A stretch of 64,000 bases of DNA. Origin: Piper betle. Taxonomy: Eukaryota > Streptophyta > Magnoliopsida > Piperales > Piperaceae. The position numbers and the translations under genes are program-made. This document shows, one piece after another, positions 1-11,618 of the stretch (within the stretch, counting starts at the first letter, position 1; each line of letters opens with the position of its first letter). The notes beneath the pieces are model-generated. The model worked only from the letters and a program-made list of their open reading frames with translations, ran no database searches and had not been told where the DNA came from. The DNA is taken from positions 56,282 to 120,281 of the forward strand of contig JAURVB010001988.1 in NCBI GenBank assembly GCA_033002965.1. Direction: 5' to 3'.

Positions 1-189
1 TTGAACTCGATTTGAATCGAACGAGTTTTAGACATGCATGCTCGAGTTCGACTTGAATATCTTTTATGTGTTCGAGTTCGACTCGAGCTTGAATATACTT
101 AAACTGTTTAATTTTTGTGAGCTCGTTCGCCAGTTCGAAACCGGCTCGATTAAAAGTAAAAAGTAACTCAGTTAAAAAATGAAGCCAAT

Positions 190-245
190 GTGGTTTGAAC
201 CCACTTGAAGTCATCAAGGTGAATACTTACCATCTCAACTATCTT
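190..245 (-). repeat. tRNA-like segment inside the MITE (degenerate copy)
   Basis: Read on the minus strand, this stretch has a box A-like part (AGTTGAGATGGTAAG) followed about 30 bases later by a box B-like part (GTGGGTTCAAACC). The same module is in the intact MITE at about 51984-52045. It does not fold into a full cloverleaf and has no acceptor stem that I can find, so it is a tRNA-derived relic or SINE-head-like piece and not a tRNA gene. Confidence 0.45.
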
Positions 246-263
246 GCTTCTTTGTTATTATAT

Positions 264-305
<42 letters not shown>

Positions 306-316
306 TATATATATGA
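264..316. repeat. TA microsatellite
   Basis: This is a run of TA dinucleotides interrupted once by ATAATA. It marks the left junction between the hAT MITE and the foldback insertion. Confidence 0.85.
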
Positions 317-1605
317 GAAAAGGGGAGTCTGTGCTTGAGCACAGGCTCCCTCGCTGTGCTCAAATTCGTTTCCAGCCGTTGGATCGCGATCCAACGGCCG
401 GAATCATTCCCCTCCCTTCCCTCCTCTCCTCTCCCGAGTCCATTCCCGGCGGCCCTTGCAACGCCCCCTCGACCCCGCCGCGCGGGCTGATTCCCACGCC
501 ACTGCCCCGCGCGTCCGCCATCCCCCCACCCGGCTGCAGCTGCTGGAAATCAGTCCCCCTCCCTTCGCCCTCCTCTCCTCTCCCCCGAGTCTCTTCCCGG
601 CGGCCCTTGCAACGCCCCTTGGCACCACCGTGCTCCCTCGTACGGGCTGATTCCCGCGCCACTGCTCCACGCGTCCGCCACCCCCCTGCCCGGCCGCAGC
701 CGCAGCCGCACGCCCGCCAGCCGTTGTCCCCACCCCTGGCCGCGCCGCAGCGTCTCCTTGCCCTAGCCCAAAGCTGCAGCTCCCCCCTCCCCCGCCGCCG
801 CCGCCGGGCGTCTATCCTCCGGCCCACCCCCCTTCCCCGGCCCCCGGCGGCAGACGCAGGCCCCCCGTCTACCCCCCACCCCCGGGCGCCCCCTTGCATC
901 CCCCGGCAGCGCCAAGGCCCCGCCCCTGTTTATATTTCAAAATTATTTTATATTTTTGAAATTTATTTCGTAATATTGACTCGAGTCGGGACTGAGTCAA
1001 GTTTTTATTACGAAATTGCCATCGACTGTTCCTCTGTTTTCTCCCCTGTTTCTTCCCCCTCCCCCTCTGTTTTGCACACGCGACCCACCACCGGCGACCT
1101 CGCCGCCGTCCACAGGGGTGTGGGGGGGCCGTGGCGCAGCCGAGGGGTGGGGGCGGCGGCTGGCGGGTGCGTGGCTGCAGCTGCGGCCGGGGGGGGGGTG
1201 GGGGCGAGGCGGACGAGCGGGGCAGTGGCACGGGAATCAGCCCGCGCGAGGGAGCGCGGCAGTGCCGAGGGGGGGCGTTGCAAGGGCCGCCGGGGAAGAG
1301 ACTCGGGGAGAGGGGGACTGATTTCCAGCAGCTGCAGCTGGGGGTGCTGCCGGGCGGGGGGATGGCGGACACGCGGGGCAGTGGCACGGTAATCAGCCCG
1401 CGCGGGGGAGCGCGACGGGGCCGAGGGGAGGCGTTGCAAGGGCCGCCAGGGAAGGGACCTCGGGGAGAGGAGAGGAGGGGGAAGGGAGGGGAGATGATTT
1501 CCAGTTGTTGGATTGTGATCCAACGGCTGGAAACGAATTTGAGCACAGCGAGGGAGCCTGTGCTCAAGCACAGACTCCCTTTTTTTTCTCTCTCTCTCTC
1601 TCTTT
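315..1605. mobile_element. GC-rich foldback (long inverted repeat) element nested in the MITE
   Basis: The left arm begins GGGAGTCTGTGCTTGAGCAC near 323 and the right arm ends with its complement, GTGCTCAAGCACAGACTCCC, near 1579. Inverted similarity continues inward for several hundred bases (roughly 323-880 against 1080-1579). Both arms include a palindrome of the form CCGTTGGAT-N-ATCCAACGG (left about 377-398, right about 1507-1528). The left arm also contains a direct duplication with a spacing of about 150 bases (404-530 and 555-690). The centre (about 970-1020) holds an AT-rich stretch with GACTCGAGTC followed by ATTACGAAATTGCCA. TA and CT microsatellites border both ends. No transposase is present, so it is non-autonomous; superfamily is unclear, and the target site inside a TA repeat hides any duplication. 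Confidence 0.75.
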
Positions 1606-1624
1606 CTATATATATATATATATA
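1589..1624. repeat. Compound CT / TA microsatellite
   Basis: A T-run leads into CT repeats and then TA repeats at the right junction of the foldback element. Confidence 0.85.
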
Positions 1625-1869
1625 AATAAATATAAATATAATATAATATAAAGACTATATTATTATATTATTTTATCGAGTCGAGTTCGAGTTATAACCG
1701 AGTCGAGTTCGAGTTATAACAGTCGAGTCGAGTCGAATTCTGACCTCGCTCAAGCTCGGTTCGTAATATTCGAGTTCGAGTCAAACATTTAAATATCGAG
1801 TTTCGAGTTGAGTGAAGCTGAGCCAAACGCTAAATGCTAACGAGCTGGTTCGCTCAATTAACAACCCTA

Positions 1870-2870
1870 CTAAAAACCATGGTATTTCTTCCAAATTCTC
1901 AATGAAAACTCGCCATTAGTCTTCTTCAAATTTTCTCTTGCTTAAAGGTAATCATTGTCCTATAATTCGTTCATTAGCAAGTTGCCTTAGAAAAAATATT
2001 AATGTTTATACTTTTATGTAAAATCCTTTAATTAAAATCAGTTCAACCCATGGGCAAAGATCTAACATATTAATAGTATATTAGTGTTGGCTCGGTAATT
2101 TGGAGTTGGCCTTGTTATTAAAGATAATATTAGAGCCAACCCATTTAGTTATTTGATAATGGGCTAAGTTGGACATGGGCTAAGCCCATTGGCTAGCAAA
2201 AGAAATTTTGATGGCAAATTTTTGTACTGTTGGTAAATTGTAAAAAATTTTAAAATTAGTTTCACATTTAGGAAAGTGTGATTATGATTTTCAATTTGGG
2301 TTACTATTTTAAAAGAAATGACTAAGACCGATTAATTTATATTTAGGCCAAATCGTTATATTTTATCCTGAATAAATGATCTATTGATCACACACAAAGT
2401 TATAATAAGTTGAAATTAAACCACAACAAAATCTATCATAATCTGATTATTAGTTAATATTCAAGAAGAAAGACGGCAATTATCTATAAAAAAAGTAAGA
2501 AGAACGCGGAGAATTTTTATCTTAATTTGCAGCTCATGACCATGGCCGTCAATCACGGCAAGATTGCATTGCTAATTTATATATATATATATATATATGG
2601 TTGAATTCTTAGGTAAGATGTGAAATGCTTCAATAGTATTAAATATTGAGGAAGTTGACCTTCTAGACATGGGCAAGATGCAAGATCATTCCCATGACAT
2701 TAAGCATTGTCTTGCTGGTATTTTGGTCTTCAATAATAGGATCTCTGATAGCTAGTGTGCGGTCGTCTTTGCCCCTAATTTTTCGGATCCCTCATAAAAA
2801 ATTAAACATGGATAACTTTAATATACTTTTTTTGTGTGTATATTGTTTTTATGGGTTTAGATATCGAGCT
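1870..2870. other. AT-rich intergenic sequence, no gene seen
   Basis: The stretch is AT-rich with a short TA microsatellite at about 2578-2598. One part (about 2270-2360) resembles the TTTAGGCCAAATCNTTATA sequence that recurs near 10900-11000 and 11200-11280, so it is probably retrotransposon LTR debris. No coding potential is visible. Confidence 0.5.
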
Positions 2871-3570
2871 CAAATCTTCGTTTTACTCATGGTTACAAAA
2901 ATTGGAATCAGAATTGGAATCGGTTTTCGAAGGAGTCAGAATTAAAATCGGAATCGCTCTAAATTGGATAGGAATTGGTTCAGTTGAATCAGTCTAAATT
3001 AGTCATAAATAATAATTTGACAACTCATAACATAAATATATAAAAATTAGATATTAATGTAATTTTGATATTATTGTGTGTATTATATTTATGATATTTT
3101 TCAGATTTTTGGATTTTTTAAAATTATTTTTAATTAATTAATATTTTTTACTCGAATCAGAAGCGAGTTAACTTTTAATTACGAGAATGCCACTCCCACT
3201 CTTCACCGCCGCCGTCCCCGCCCCGCCTTGTCCCCCTAGTGCATTGCCTCTGCCACCTTAGTCCCGTCGGCCCCGATCCATCCTCCCGCCTGCCCACCCC
3301 TTCCCCCCTTCCACCCTTGTCGGCCCTGCATCCCCCCTCCGGCCCTGCCCCGCCCTGCCGGAGCAAAGGGGCGGTAGCGGCGGCGAAGGGAGAGCAAGTG
3401 GTATTTCTATCATTATAAACTTTAAATTCCTATTTTGCCAATATATAAATAATTTATATAATATAAAATCAAAGGTATTTTAATAATTTACTCAAAACCA
3501 ATTCAAAACCGATTCCACCCAAATTTGAAACCGATTCTGCCCGATCCAATTTAAATCGGCTAATTTTTTC
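2870..3570. mobile_element. Degenerate element carrying LTR-like GC-rich module
   Basis: The left edge (about 2895-2990) has several GAATCGG-type repeats and the right edge (about 3485-3560) has their complement (CCGATTC-type), so the unit is bounded by loose inverted repeats. The middle (about 3060-3410) is alignable by eye with the decayed LTR at 18850-19100: GGATTTTTTAAA, then ACTCGAATC, ATTACGAGAATGCCA and a GC-rich tail. No target duplication could be identified. It contains no gene; open frames in the GC-rich part are shadows. Confidence 0.45.
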
Positions 3571-5071
3571 AAGAGTGGTTTTACTCCATGATTTTTTAAG
3601 TCAAACTCTAAATAATTCTATACTGATTAATTTTTGATAGATTCATCGAATCAAATAATAAAAAATATTAAATCATATAATTCTAGATAAATTATATATC
3701 GACCAATTTCAAGTGTAAAAAAGAACAGTATTTATTAATTTCATATAAGTTTTTATTTAAAGAATTGAAAATTTAGTAAAGTTCCTCCTAGTTGGCTTGG
3801 AGCTTACTTCCTTACCCTTCCCACTACATGACATGCAAAATCATGTGAATCTCGAAATTTGAAATTATGCTTCATTTATTTAGAAAAAAATCAATGTTGA
3901 TGATAATGATGATATCATTTAATCTGCGAAAGTACGAATATAAATCTATGTATCGATGCTCGTATATTTCCAACCCTAGCTTGAATAAAGGACGACTTAG
4001 AGGACGGATGAAGGGAATTAAGATTTTATTGAGACAGTTGTATTTATTTTGGTGGATACATATTCAAGCACTTGAATTCACTCGAATTAAGGTGTCCAAA
4101 AGGTATCCGATGGTAAAAACTTTGTCATTTATATTAATGATATAAATCCTAAAATATAACGATGAGCAACTATTAAGGTTTAAGAGTGTACGGTGGGTTT
4201 GAATCCAATCAAATATAATTATTTTTAACCCCTAATATTGATTGGGTTTTAACTGATACTAATCAAAATTTCTTTCCCAAGCAACTCATACTAATAAAAT
4301 TGATAACATAAGGTAAGCCATGAAGAGCAAAAAAGATTTTTAAAAAAATTTAGCACCCTTCCTGTCTGATCATGAGCATCAAGGAAAACTCAAAACTATA
4401 CTAAGATTATTAAATAAAGTTCTCAAATTATTTATAAAATTTTAGGGTCAATTCACAATATAACATAAATACAATTAATATAAGTCCATTTATTTTCCTA
4501 CAAATTAAGGCTCCTAACAAGACCTTATAAAATTTATTTGGGAGCACAAAGATCTCACTTGAATATTACATATTGATTGAAATTTATACAATCTTAATTT
4601 CACCTGCAAACAGTCATATATTAAGAGTCATCAAAACTACCCATCTTAAATATTTAAAAAATAAACCTATATATAGTGCACAAAAATGCTTGTCCAAATG
4701 GTGTATATGAATAGATATTGGTTCAATATGCTTTGTTTGTATATGTTATGGAGTTTGTACTTAACTAATGCTTTCTGTTATCAACATTAAACATCAATTG
4801 TCATGCACATACAATTACTACCAAAACACAAAATAAGTTAAAGATGCCATCTACATCTCTCTCACCTCCGAGCTGTCAAAATTAGTTCATGTACTGTGGA
4901 TAAAGCTTTGTTTGATGAATTAAGAAAATTGCCAAAAGATGTAAATACATATATCAAAACTAAGCCAGCTTTTTGCAAGAAGAGAACTGTACATTCTTGA
5001 ACATAAACATGGAGAAGAAGAATTTAAGAGCAAAAATAAAATTTCTGATGACAAGATTACTAATAGCTATA
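3571..5071. other. AT-rich intergenic sequence, downstream of the HLH gene
   Basis: I see no gene. The part nearest 5071 is the 3' flank of the minus-strand helix-loop-helix gene and probably contains its 3' UTR. The open frame at 3867-4145 has no recognisable motif and an AT-biased composition typical of chance frames. Confidence 0.5.
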
Positions 5072-5638
5072 TTATGCTGCTAGCTTGCTAGCTATAGTGA
5101 AAACCTTGGCAAGATGGCGCATCACATCAACCTGGGCTCTGAGTGAAACGATGTAGTCTGCAGTCTCTTCCAACAAGGCGACTTCATCCATTGATTCACC
5201 ACCTGGTACCACACATTTCAAAAACTTGGTCCTTCTCTTGTGCATAGTCTTTGCTATGGTAGAAGCCGATGACCTCCCAAGTAATGTAGACTTTGGAGTT
5301 CTTCTCATGTTCTTCCTGGTGATGCAAGTGCTCCTCCTCAGCATCTTTGGGTTCGTCGTACCATTGTTCTTTGTGGGAAGGCATTCTCCTCCAAGAACAG
5401 ACATGAGGATGTGGTTGCTGCTTCCTTGTTTAAAAATGTGGTCGATCAGGGCTTGGCTCCATTTGGAACGTCTCCTTGTGGAAGCCATGGCTACATCCGA
5501 GGACACCTTTATGGCCCTTTTCCTCTCATATACACTCATGCTCTCGGACACAGCATTACTTCTCTTGACACCCAACAAAAACTTTTTCAAAAATTTCCTC
5601 CTAAGCAAGCTAATTGAGTCATGATTTCTCTCCGCCAT
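5072..5638 (-). CDS. Atypical HLH transcription regulator, IBH1/IBL1/AIF-like
   Basis: This single-exon gene encodes 188 residues and starts at the first ATG of the frame. The C-terminal half carries a helix-loop-helix typical of the plant IBH1, IBL1 and AIF (bHLH147-150) group. Helix 1 is about residues 127-143 (ending KFLKCVVPGG), the loop includes GGESMDEV, and helix 2 is about 152-180 (LLEETADYIVSLRAQVDVM). The region before helix 1 lacks the His-Glu-Arg set needed for E-box binding, so the protein probably does not bind DNA. Upstream, residues 55-70 contain the RRRSKWSQAL segment seen in this group. Family knowledge: such proteins heterodimerise with growth-promoting bHLH factors and restrain cell elongation downstream of brassinosteroid and light signalling in the nucleus. 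The frame is intact, and the length fits the family. Its exact orthology is not resolved. There is no neighbour with an obvious related role. Confidence 0.88.
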   Translation of the reverse strand: MAERNHDSISLLRRKFLKKFLLGVKRSNAVSESMSVYERKRAIKVSSDVAMASTRRRSKWSQALIDHIFKQGSSNHILMSVLGGECLPTKNNGTTNPKMLRRSTCITRKNMRRTPKSTLLGRSSASTIAKTMHKRRTKFLKCVVPGGESMDEVALLEETADYIVSLRAQVDVMRHLAKVFTIASKLAA

Positions 5639-5760
5639 TAATCAGTAGGAGAAACTAAAAGAGAGCTAGCAGAGTAGTATAAACGCTATAGATAAAAGAT
5701 ATGCCGCTAGTGAGTTAAGGAAAAACTGTAACAGAAATTAAGTACAACAGATGACTCCTC

Positions 5761-5770
5761 GTTTATATGG
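5761..5770 (-). promoter_or_regulatory. Possible TATA box of the HLH gene
   Basis: On the minus strand this reads CCATATAAAC, about 125 bases upstream of the start codon. It is a plausible core promoter element, leaving a 5' UTR of roughly 100 bases. There is no independent evidence for the transcription start. Confidence 0.35.
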
Positions 5771-6665
5771 CAGCTTTGATATCCTTAATATGAAATGAAG
5801 CTCAACATGATATATATGTATAAGAGAGGTGGAAATCAAGCACAAGCTTGAAGAGAGTTGGATGCGTGTATATGATGCTATGGAGGATGCAAGCTTCTAA
5901 TATATAGGAGGGGAGGTACTAGATGAACTTATATTTAGATGCTAGCTAGGGGATTTGGGAAAACAAGAAAATCTCACACAACCAAAGGCCCAAAGAGTTA
6001 AACAAACACAAAGCAATTAAAGAAGCTAGCTGTTCCCAAGAGTGTGCTGATAATCAAAGGAAGGGGATGGTATATAGAGAGAGAGGAAGGGAAGGAAAAG
6101 GAGGGGGGTAAAGCATGGAGGAAAGTGAAGAGAAAAACCAACATTGTAAGAGCTCAAAGAAGATGGGGGACAGGGGAGTTGATAGAAGACACACCACATG
6201 CATGCACATGCAGTTGAAGGCCCACCACTATAGCTCTGTAGAGAAAGGGGACACCAAGAAGGGAGGGAAGGGAAAGAAGATATCACATGACTGGTTAACC
6301 TAGGAAATGTGGAAGAAAAGAGCCTTTGCATAAATATTAATAAACTCTCTTCTAAATCTTGACGTTGCTTCTTAGTCTTACCAAGTGGCCTAGATTTGTG
6401 ATAATCTAATCCTCATCTTGGCATTTTATGACCCTGAATCAAAAGGTCACAATGTTAGGCTAGCTAGTGGAATTCATTCCTCATGTTTTACTGATCAATT
6501 ATCATCCTAATTGGTCCAAATCTCTTGATGAATTGCGCGGGCAGAATTTTTAGCTGTAAAACTCAATCCGCGAGAATTGTGATAGCATCCATTGGCAAAA
6601 TAAAGCTTAAATTAAAACGAATATTACCGAGCTTTTAATATCTTATGTTTACATTGTAACATGTA

Positions 6666-6668
<3 letters not shown>

Positions 6669-6712
<44 letters not shown>
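6669..6712. repeat. TA microsatellite
   Basis: An uninterrupted run of about 22 TA units in intergenic DNA. Confidence 0.9.
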
Positions 6713-6714
<2 letters not shown>

Positions 6715-9238
6715 GCATCATCAGTATGAATGGCAATAGCTAATAATAGATGATTGAGGTGTTGGCCAAGAAAAAAACAGCCAATTGACATTAATTGGAT
6801 AGCTAAGTAGAACATATAGGGTGAGGAGGCATGCAGAATGGTTTCTTCTTTCTTCCCCGGAAAAAGAGAGTGAAAGAGAGAAGGGCGTGGCAGTGGAGTG
6901 GCCGAGATCCGGGAAATGAGGTACTAATTTGTGGGGGCAAAAACTTTGCCAAATGCCTCACATGGTCTCCACATGGGGTGGCTTTTGATATTTGTCACAG
7001 AAAAGCAGTTTGAACGACCAACACCCGTCCCTGCCAATTGAAGCTCGGTTACAGTGCCTGCTCGATCAATACTAACATGGCAGGCCACACTTTTGTCTTG
7101 CCCTATGTCTCATGGGTCATGACCTGTATTCCAGCTCCATACAAATCTCTCTCCATCTCAGACTCTCAGACTCTGTACATTTACCTGGTCTTTTAGATTA
7201 GTGTAATCTTAGGTTGGTCTTACCGTGAAATAATGTTAATAATCAAACGTAAACAGGAATAATTTAACATGTATGAAGAAACATATTTAATTTTTTAAGC
7301 TAGCCTGACCTAACTTTAGTCAGATATATATTGTGTTGAAGAAAAAGAAAACGTAGGCAGATATCATGGTGGGCCTTGTGCAAGTGGAAACCAAGGAAGG
7401 GGGAGACAGCTGAGAGACTTTTATATGATGGAAAAGAGCTCGGGAAGATCACTTCATGGCTCACGAGTTTAGTGTTTTACAGGCCAATTAGATGTTGAGT
7501 GGTTCTTGTTCCCATTTTCATTCTCAGAAAGAAGAACAACTGGTTGATCTTATAGAATCATTTTAATCATGCTAACCTTGTCGTAACTATCGCTATAATA
7601 AAGTTAACAAATAACACTGCCATTCAATGTACTACAGTGTTTGACAATATTTCTTAGTGTTTAAAGTAACAATGACTAAAATTAAGTACTATATATTTTT
7701 CCACAATTAGTCACGAGCACTTGTGCATTATCAATTCTAAGCTTCAAATAAAGGATGAGGGTTAGTGCCAAAACAGACATCTGACTATTAAAACTATATT
7801 TCTTATGATCACTGCATAGATTTTAGTTTAATTAGGATCCTATCATATGAAAGAACAAAAAGAAGAGAGAGATTTACTTTACAGTTTATTACAAGGTGGA
7901 TGTACCTAAAAACTAATTTTCCTGCTCACATAATATTGTTTCATTGCACTTCCAAGTTCTATGTTCATTAGCACTCCTAATTACTGGTATTGATCATTTT
8001 CACATGTACAGAAGCAAGAACTGATCAGATTGATTTGAAAAGAGAGCAAATGAAGTGCACCATCTTCAACTTTTTGCCACTAAAATCAAAGATGTAGTGA
8101 AGTTATGAAGCATGCCCACTTGCTTTCGTTTTCCACTTTGACTTGTAGTGATCTCTAAATCTTGTCTAATCTTTGTGAAAGAGAACCAAAATCAGATTTC
8201 CTTGGAGACACTGCAAGATGCTACAACTTTGAACATTGTCATTTCAATGTGCTTAATTGCCTGCTAATAGAAATTATAATTCACTACAGTTAATCGATGG
8301 AGCTGCTTTGAAAAAAAGAGAGCAAGTTGGTATATTTTTATGGTCAATTTGGAATGACTTTTTTACCCAATCATTATAAGTATTCTACATGTTAATAACC
8401 TTACCATCAATATTATATAGATTATACATGTGAACACTTTGAAACTTAGGCTAGTTAATTAATTAACTTAAAATGGGAGTTTGTTAAAGGACAAGGACTA
8501 TAGTTTAAAAATCCAAAACTTGGACTCGGCTTGGTATGCTCTGGAGTGGAGTCGATTCGAAGTCAAATCTCAATTGACTCAAAGTCATTTACATTAAAAT
8601 TTTAATTATGTAAATAAATAGTTGTATGAAATTAATATATATTGCTCTTTTGATATGTGAAATTGATAAATACATTATTTATATTATTTAAAAATATTAA
8701 TTTAACTAATTTATAAAAAAAATTCTAATAAGTTTTATGATTTAGATTTGGGAGCTCAATTGTAAAATTAGTTATTATAGAATCATTGATTAAATTTGAC
8801 TCGACAAGTTACAAAGTAAAATTAATTCGGAAAGTTTTTTGAGTGAGCTTTAAAACTATAATTAGAATAAGTCTTGATGTAAACAAGAGCTCATGATAGT
8901 CAATTAATTTTTTTTATTAAAAAAACAGATCTATCAATGGCTGGTGTTTGTGATTTATTTAGACAAGTACCTTACCATAATCTATGATTCACGTGTGGAA
9001 AGTGGGTGGTTGGAAGTTGTTTCCACGGTGTACTCTTATTTATATAATATATATCATAAAATATATATATATATAGGTGCACTGTCACAAGGAACACGTA
9101 GGTAGTTAGGAGCAAATATTTATGTTGGTGAGAATAAATATTAATTTTTGACAGGTGGAAGCACGTGGTATTAACATATGTTTCCGGAATACAAAATTTT
9201 CGGGCTCCTTATAGGGTTTAATTCATTGACAAAAAAAT

Positions 9239-9716
9239 TAGGGGTGTCTATTGGGTAAGGTACCCGCAAAATTTGACCAATTTAACTGTAATAGTAAAGA
9301 CTTGGATAATTAATAATAAGATTTGGTTCGAGAAAAATGAATATTCAATTATAAATAGTAAGGTTTTATTATAAAGTGGCGAATATGGGTACTCGATAGG
9401 CGATATTTATATTACAATTTCAATTATGAAGATGAAGCTATATAATAATAATATTTAAATTATATAATAATAATGCATATTCTAAAAAGTGAATCTATGA
9501 GAAAAAATATTCTAAAAACATTAATAAGATATTTGATATTTTTATTAATAAATATTAGCTTTTAAAGTTAATATGGTAAATAGACGGGTTCGTTATTAGA
9601 GTTGAAAAATTAAATAGTAAATAGTTAGGTTTGATTCATAAATTTAACTTAAATGGTAGATTTGGTTTAGACAATACTCGACCAAACCAACCAAACCAGT
9701 CTGATAATCACCCCTG
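9239..9716. mobile_element. Probable decayed hAT-like MITE
   Basis: The left edge reads TAGGGGTGTCTATTGGG and the right edge reads GTCTGATAATCACCCCTG, so both ends carry the outward AGGGGTG signature that ends the other hAT-like MITEs in this window. The interior has imperfect inverted similarity (ACCAAACC-type on the right). I could not find a matching 8-base target duplication, so boundaries are approximate. Confidence 0.4.
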
Positions 9717-10381
9717 CATGAAATTATGATAAATGAAAAAAATATTTCTTAGAAAATGGAGATGACATGAAAGGAAATAAAATGAAAATTTAAAAAATTT
9801 ATTTTGAGTTATTTGGATAAGAAGAAAATGAAAGAAATGAATTATTATTATTATTTTTATGTTTGGTAGGAAGGAAAAATATAAAAATATCTTAAATAAC
9901 AGTAAGTCAAACTTTTCTATTAAAGTGACAAGAAATATTGGTCACTGAATTTATAATTTTATTGCAATTTTGATTTTGATTTTCAAACTTCAAAATTTAT
10001 AACCAATTACAATGCATACTTTCATCACTCAATTTTAAAATAAATACAGTAGCCTGTACCGTAAAGTATTTTAAAATAAATTCATTCTTTCGTAAATATG
10101 CATAAGCACCAATATGGAACCATACTACATAATAACTTGTTATTTTTTCTAAATAATTTGAAATAAAATTAATTTTAAAGATTAAATAATTTAATCTCTC
10201 CTAAATTATATTTCAAATAATATGTTTTTTTACCACAAAAATTATATTATTGAACAAGTTCCACTAACTATATCTGCAGCTTTTTTTCAGGAAACACCCA
10301 TCTATGGCATGGATTTGCTGCAACTTACAAATCAAACAAAAAACACCAAACATGTATCTCCATTTATACAAATCCAACAGC

Positions 10382-10651
10382 TCAAAGAAGAAATAAGCAT
10401 AATATGTGCATGTAATTGAAGAGTTTTCTCATGATATGCCTTTCTCCAAAGCTAAAGATCTTACGTGACATCTTGGAGAAAAGCTCTGGTGCCGAAGCTT
10501 TAGAATGGTCATTGGAGTAATTTCTGTAAGTTGGTAGCTGCAAGTGGCTGTCCGGATCATCAATTTCACATTGTACATTTACTGTCGCAGCAAAATTGTC
10601 AAAGCTATCCTCCCAAACCAGTATCCTGACATATGATTCATACATGGTCAA
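10382..10651 (-). other. Uncharacterised open frame, possible gene fragment
   Basis: An 89-residue minus-strand frame has a balanced, protein-like composition in its first 70 residues (for example VWEDSFDNFAATVNVQCEID), unlike the chance frames around it. I do not recognise the family. There is no clear promoter, and the neighbouring sequence gives no partner exon, so it may be a fragment of a gene or a chance frame. Confidence 0.2.
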
Positions 10652-10915
10652 TATTGCAACGACAATGGTACAAGTGTTTTAAATTATGAACATTCAAGCC
10701 TTTCAACCCAGAAAAAAGACCAATTTTACACAAAAAAAAGGGCCATGGGAAAAGGAAAAGATGGTACACTACCACCAAAAAGGAGGTGGAGGTTGCTGGC
10801 AAGGGGAGATAAAATGACTTAGGGGTAAAATCCAATTTTTTAATAGGGATGGTCTATAAATTTTCGAGTTTGGTTAGCAATTTTGAAGAAATTACTTAGG
10901 CTCATTAGTTTATAC

Positions 10916-11066
10916 CTAGGCCAAATCATTATATATGATATCAAAGGCAAATCGAGACTTTACTAGATGGTGAGCTGAACTTAACATGAGCTAGGCCAGA
11001 TCATTATATATGTTATTAGAGGCAAACTTGGACCTTATTAGATGGTGAGATGAACGAAACATGAGC
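10916..11066. repeat. Imperfect tandem duplication of about 75 bases
   Basis: The unit beginning CTAGGCCAAATCATTATATA and ending in ACATGAG is present twice in a row with several differences. The same CTAGGCCAAATCNTTATA phrase occurs near 2345 and 11260, so this is probably old LTR sequence. Confidence 0.6.
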
Positions 11067-11613
11067 TAAGTTGTTGGTTATAGATCAAGAGTAGAAATTA
11101 GGAGGAATGAATTTTCTAAGATGAGTGGATTGTGATATTTTCAAAATAATTTTTCATTCAATACTTGCTGGGATAAGATTTAATTTATTAATGTGGATAG
11201 TTTATAAGTCTTTAACTTGAGTGAACCATTTTAAAGATATGTTTTAGGTCCATCAAGTTGTACTTTAGCCGCATCATTATGGTGGCAATTCTTAGAATGA
11301 AGTATAAAATCAATTTGATAGCCACTATCACCCATCCCCCACATCAAGAGCCACCGTCCACTTATAGAAGACACCAGTGGTGGAGAGGACTGACTCAAGA
11401 GGAGGTAGCTTGCAGGGAGATGTGCTTGTACAGGTATTCTGGCTATTCATGAGAAAGGGTTCAAGGAAGCTAGCAAGATGAACCTTGGGAGATGATCGGC
11501 AACAAAATGGGATTGGAAAGGTGGCTGTTGTAGGGGTTAGCAAAGTCCGGTAAGAACCAACCAAGTGCTCGAAACCATTTCAGTTCTGTGTAACTTTGGG
11601 TTGGTTTTTGGTA
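11067..11613. other. Intergenic sequence, no gene seen
   Basis: This stretch joins the tandem duplication to the solo LTR. Open frames on both strands overlap each other at 11258-11564 without recognisable domains. Confidence 0.45.
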
Positions 11614-11618
11614 GGAAT

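Larger units (their letters stand above)
1..1869 (-). mobile_element. hAT-type MITE, left end outside window, split by a foldback insertion
   Basis: The right end (about 1790-1869) reads GCTCAATTAACAACCCTA, which is the reverse complement of the left end of the complete MITE at 51660-52223. The left part (about 65-250) matches the other half of that MITE in reverse, including the Glu-Phe-Glu-like repeats of TTCGAG, the tRNA-like segment near 190-245 and the flanking TA repeat. The true left terminus lies before base 1, so the target duplication cannot be checked; the eight bases after the right end are CTAAAAAC. A GC-rich foldback (about 315-1605) sits inside its TA repeat. The element is non-coding: the long GC-rich open frames here are compositional artefacts. 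Confidence 0.8.
5639..10380. other. Upstream region of the HLH gene and AT-rich intergenic DNA
   Basis: The part near 6040-6290 is rich in GA on the plus strand (CT on the minus strand) and may be leader or promoter-proximal sequence of the HLH gene. A TA microsatellite occupies about 6669-6712 and a shorter one lies at about 9059-9076. Positions 9239-9716 look like a decayed MITE, listed separately. I find no other gene; all open frames are short and motif-free. Confidence 0.5.

Noticed and set aside
244..1625. Several overlapping frames of 100-380 residues on both strands
   Set aside because: They lie in the GC-rich foldback, are proline-, arginine- and glycine-rich on all frames, and include a TA repeat read as Tyr-Ile. 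There is no domain and the frames mirror each other because of the inverted repeat.
5226..5624. Plus-strand frame of 132 residues
   Set aside because: It is the antisense shadow of the helix-loop-helix gene on the minus strand.
9239..9716. Target duplication for the hAT-like element at 9239
   Set aside because: The flanking 8 bases on either side do not match, so I kept the element only as probable.
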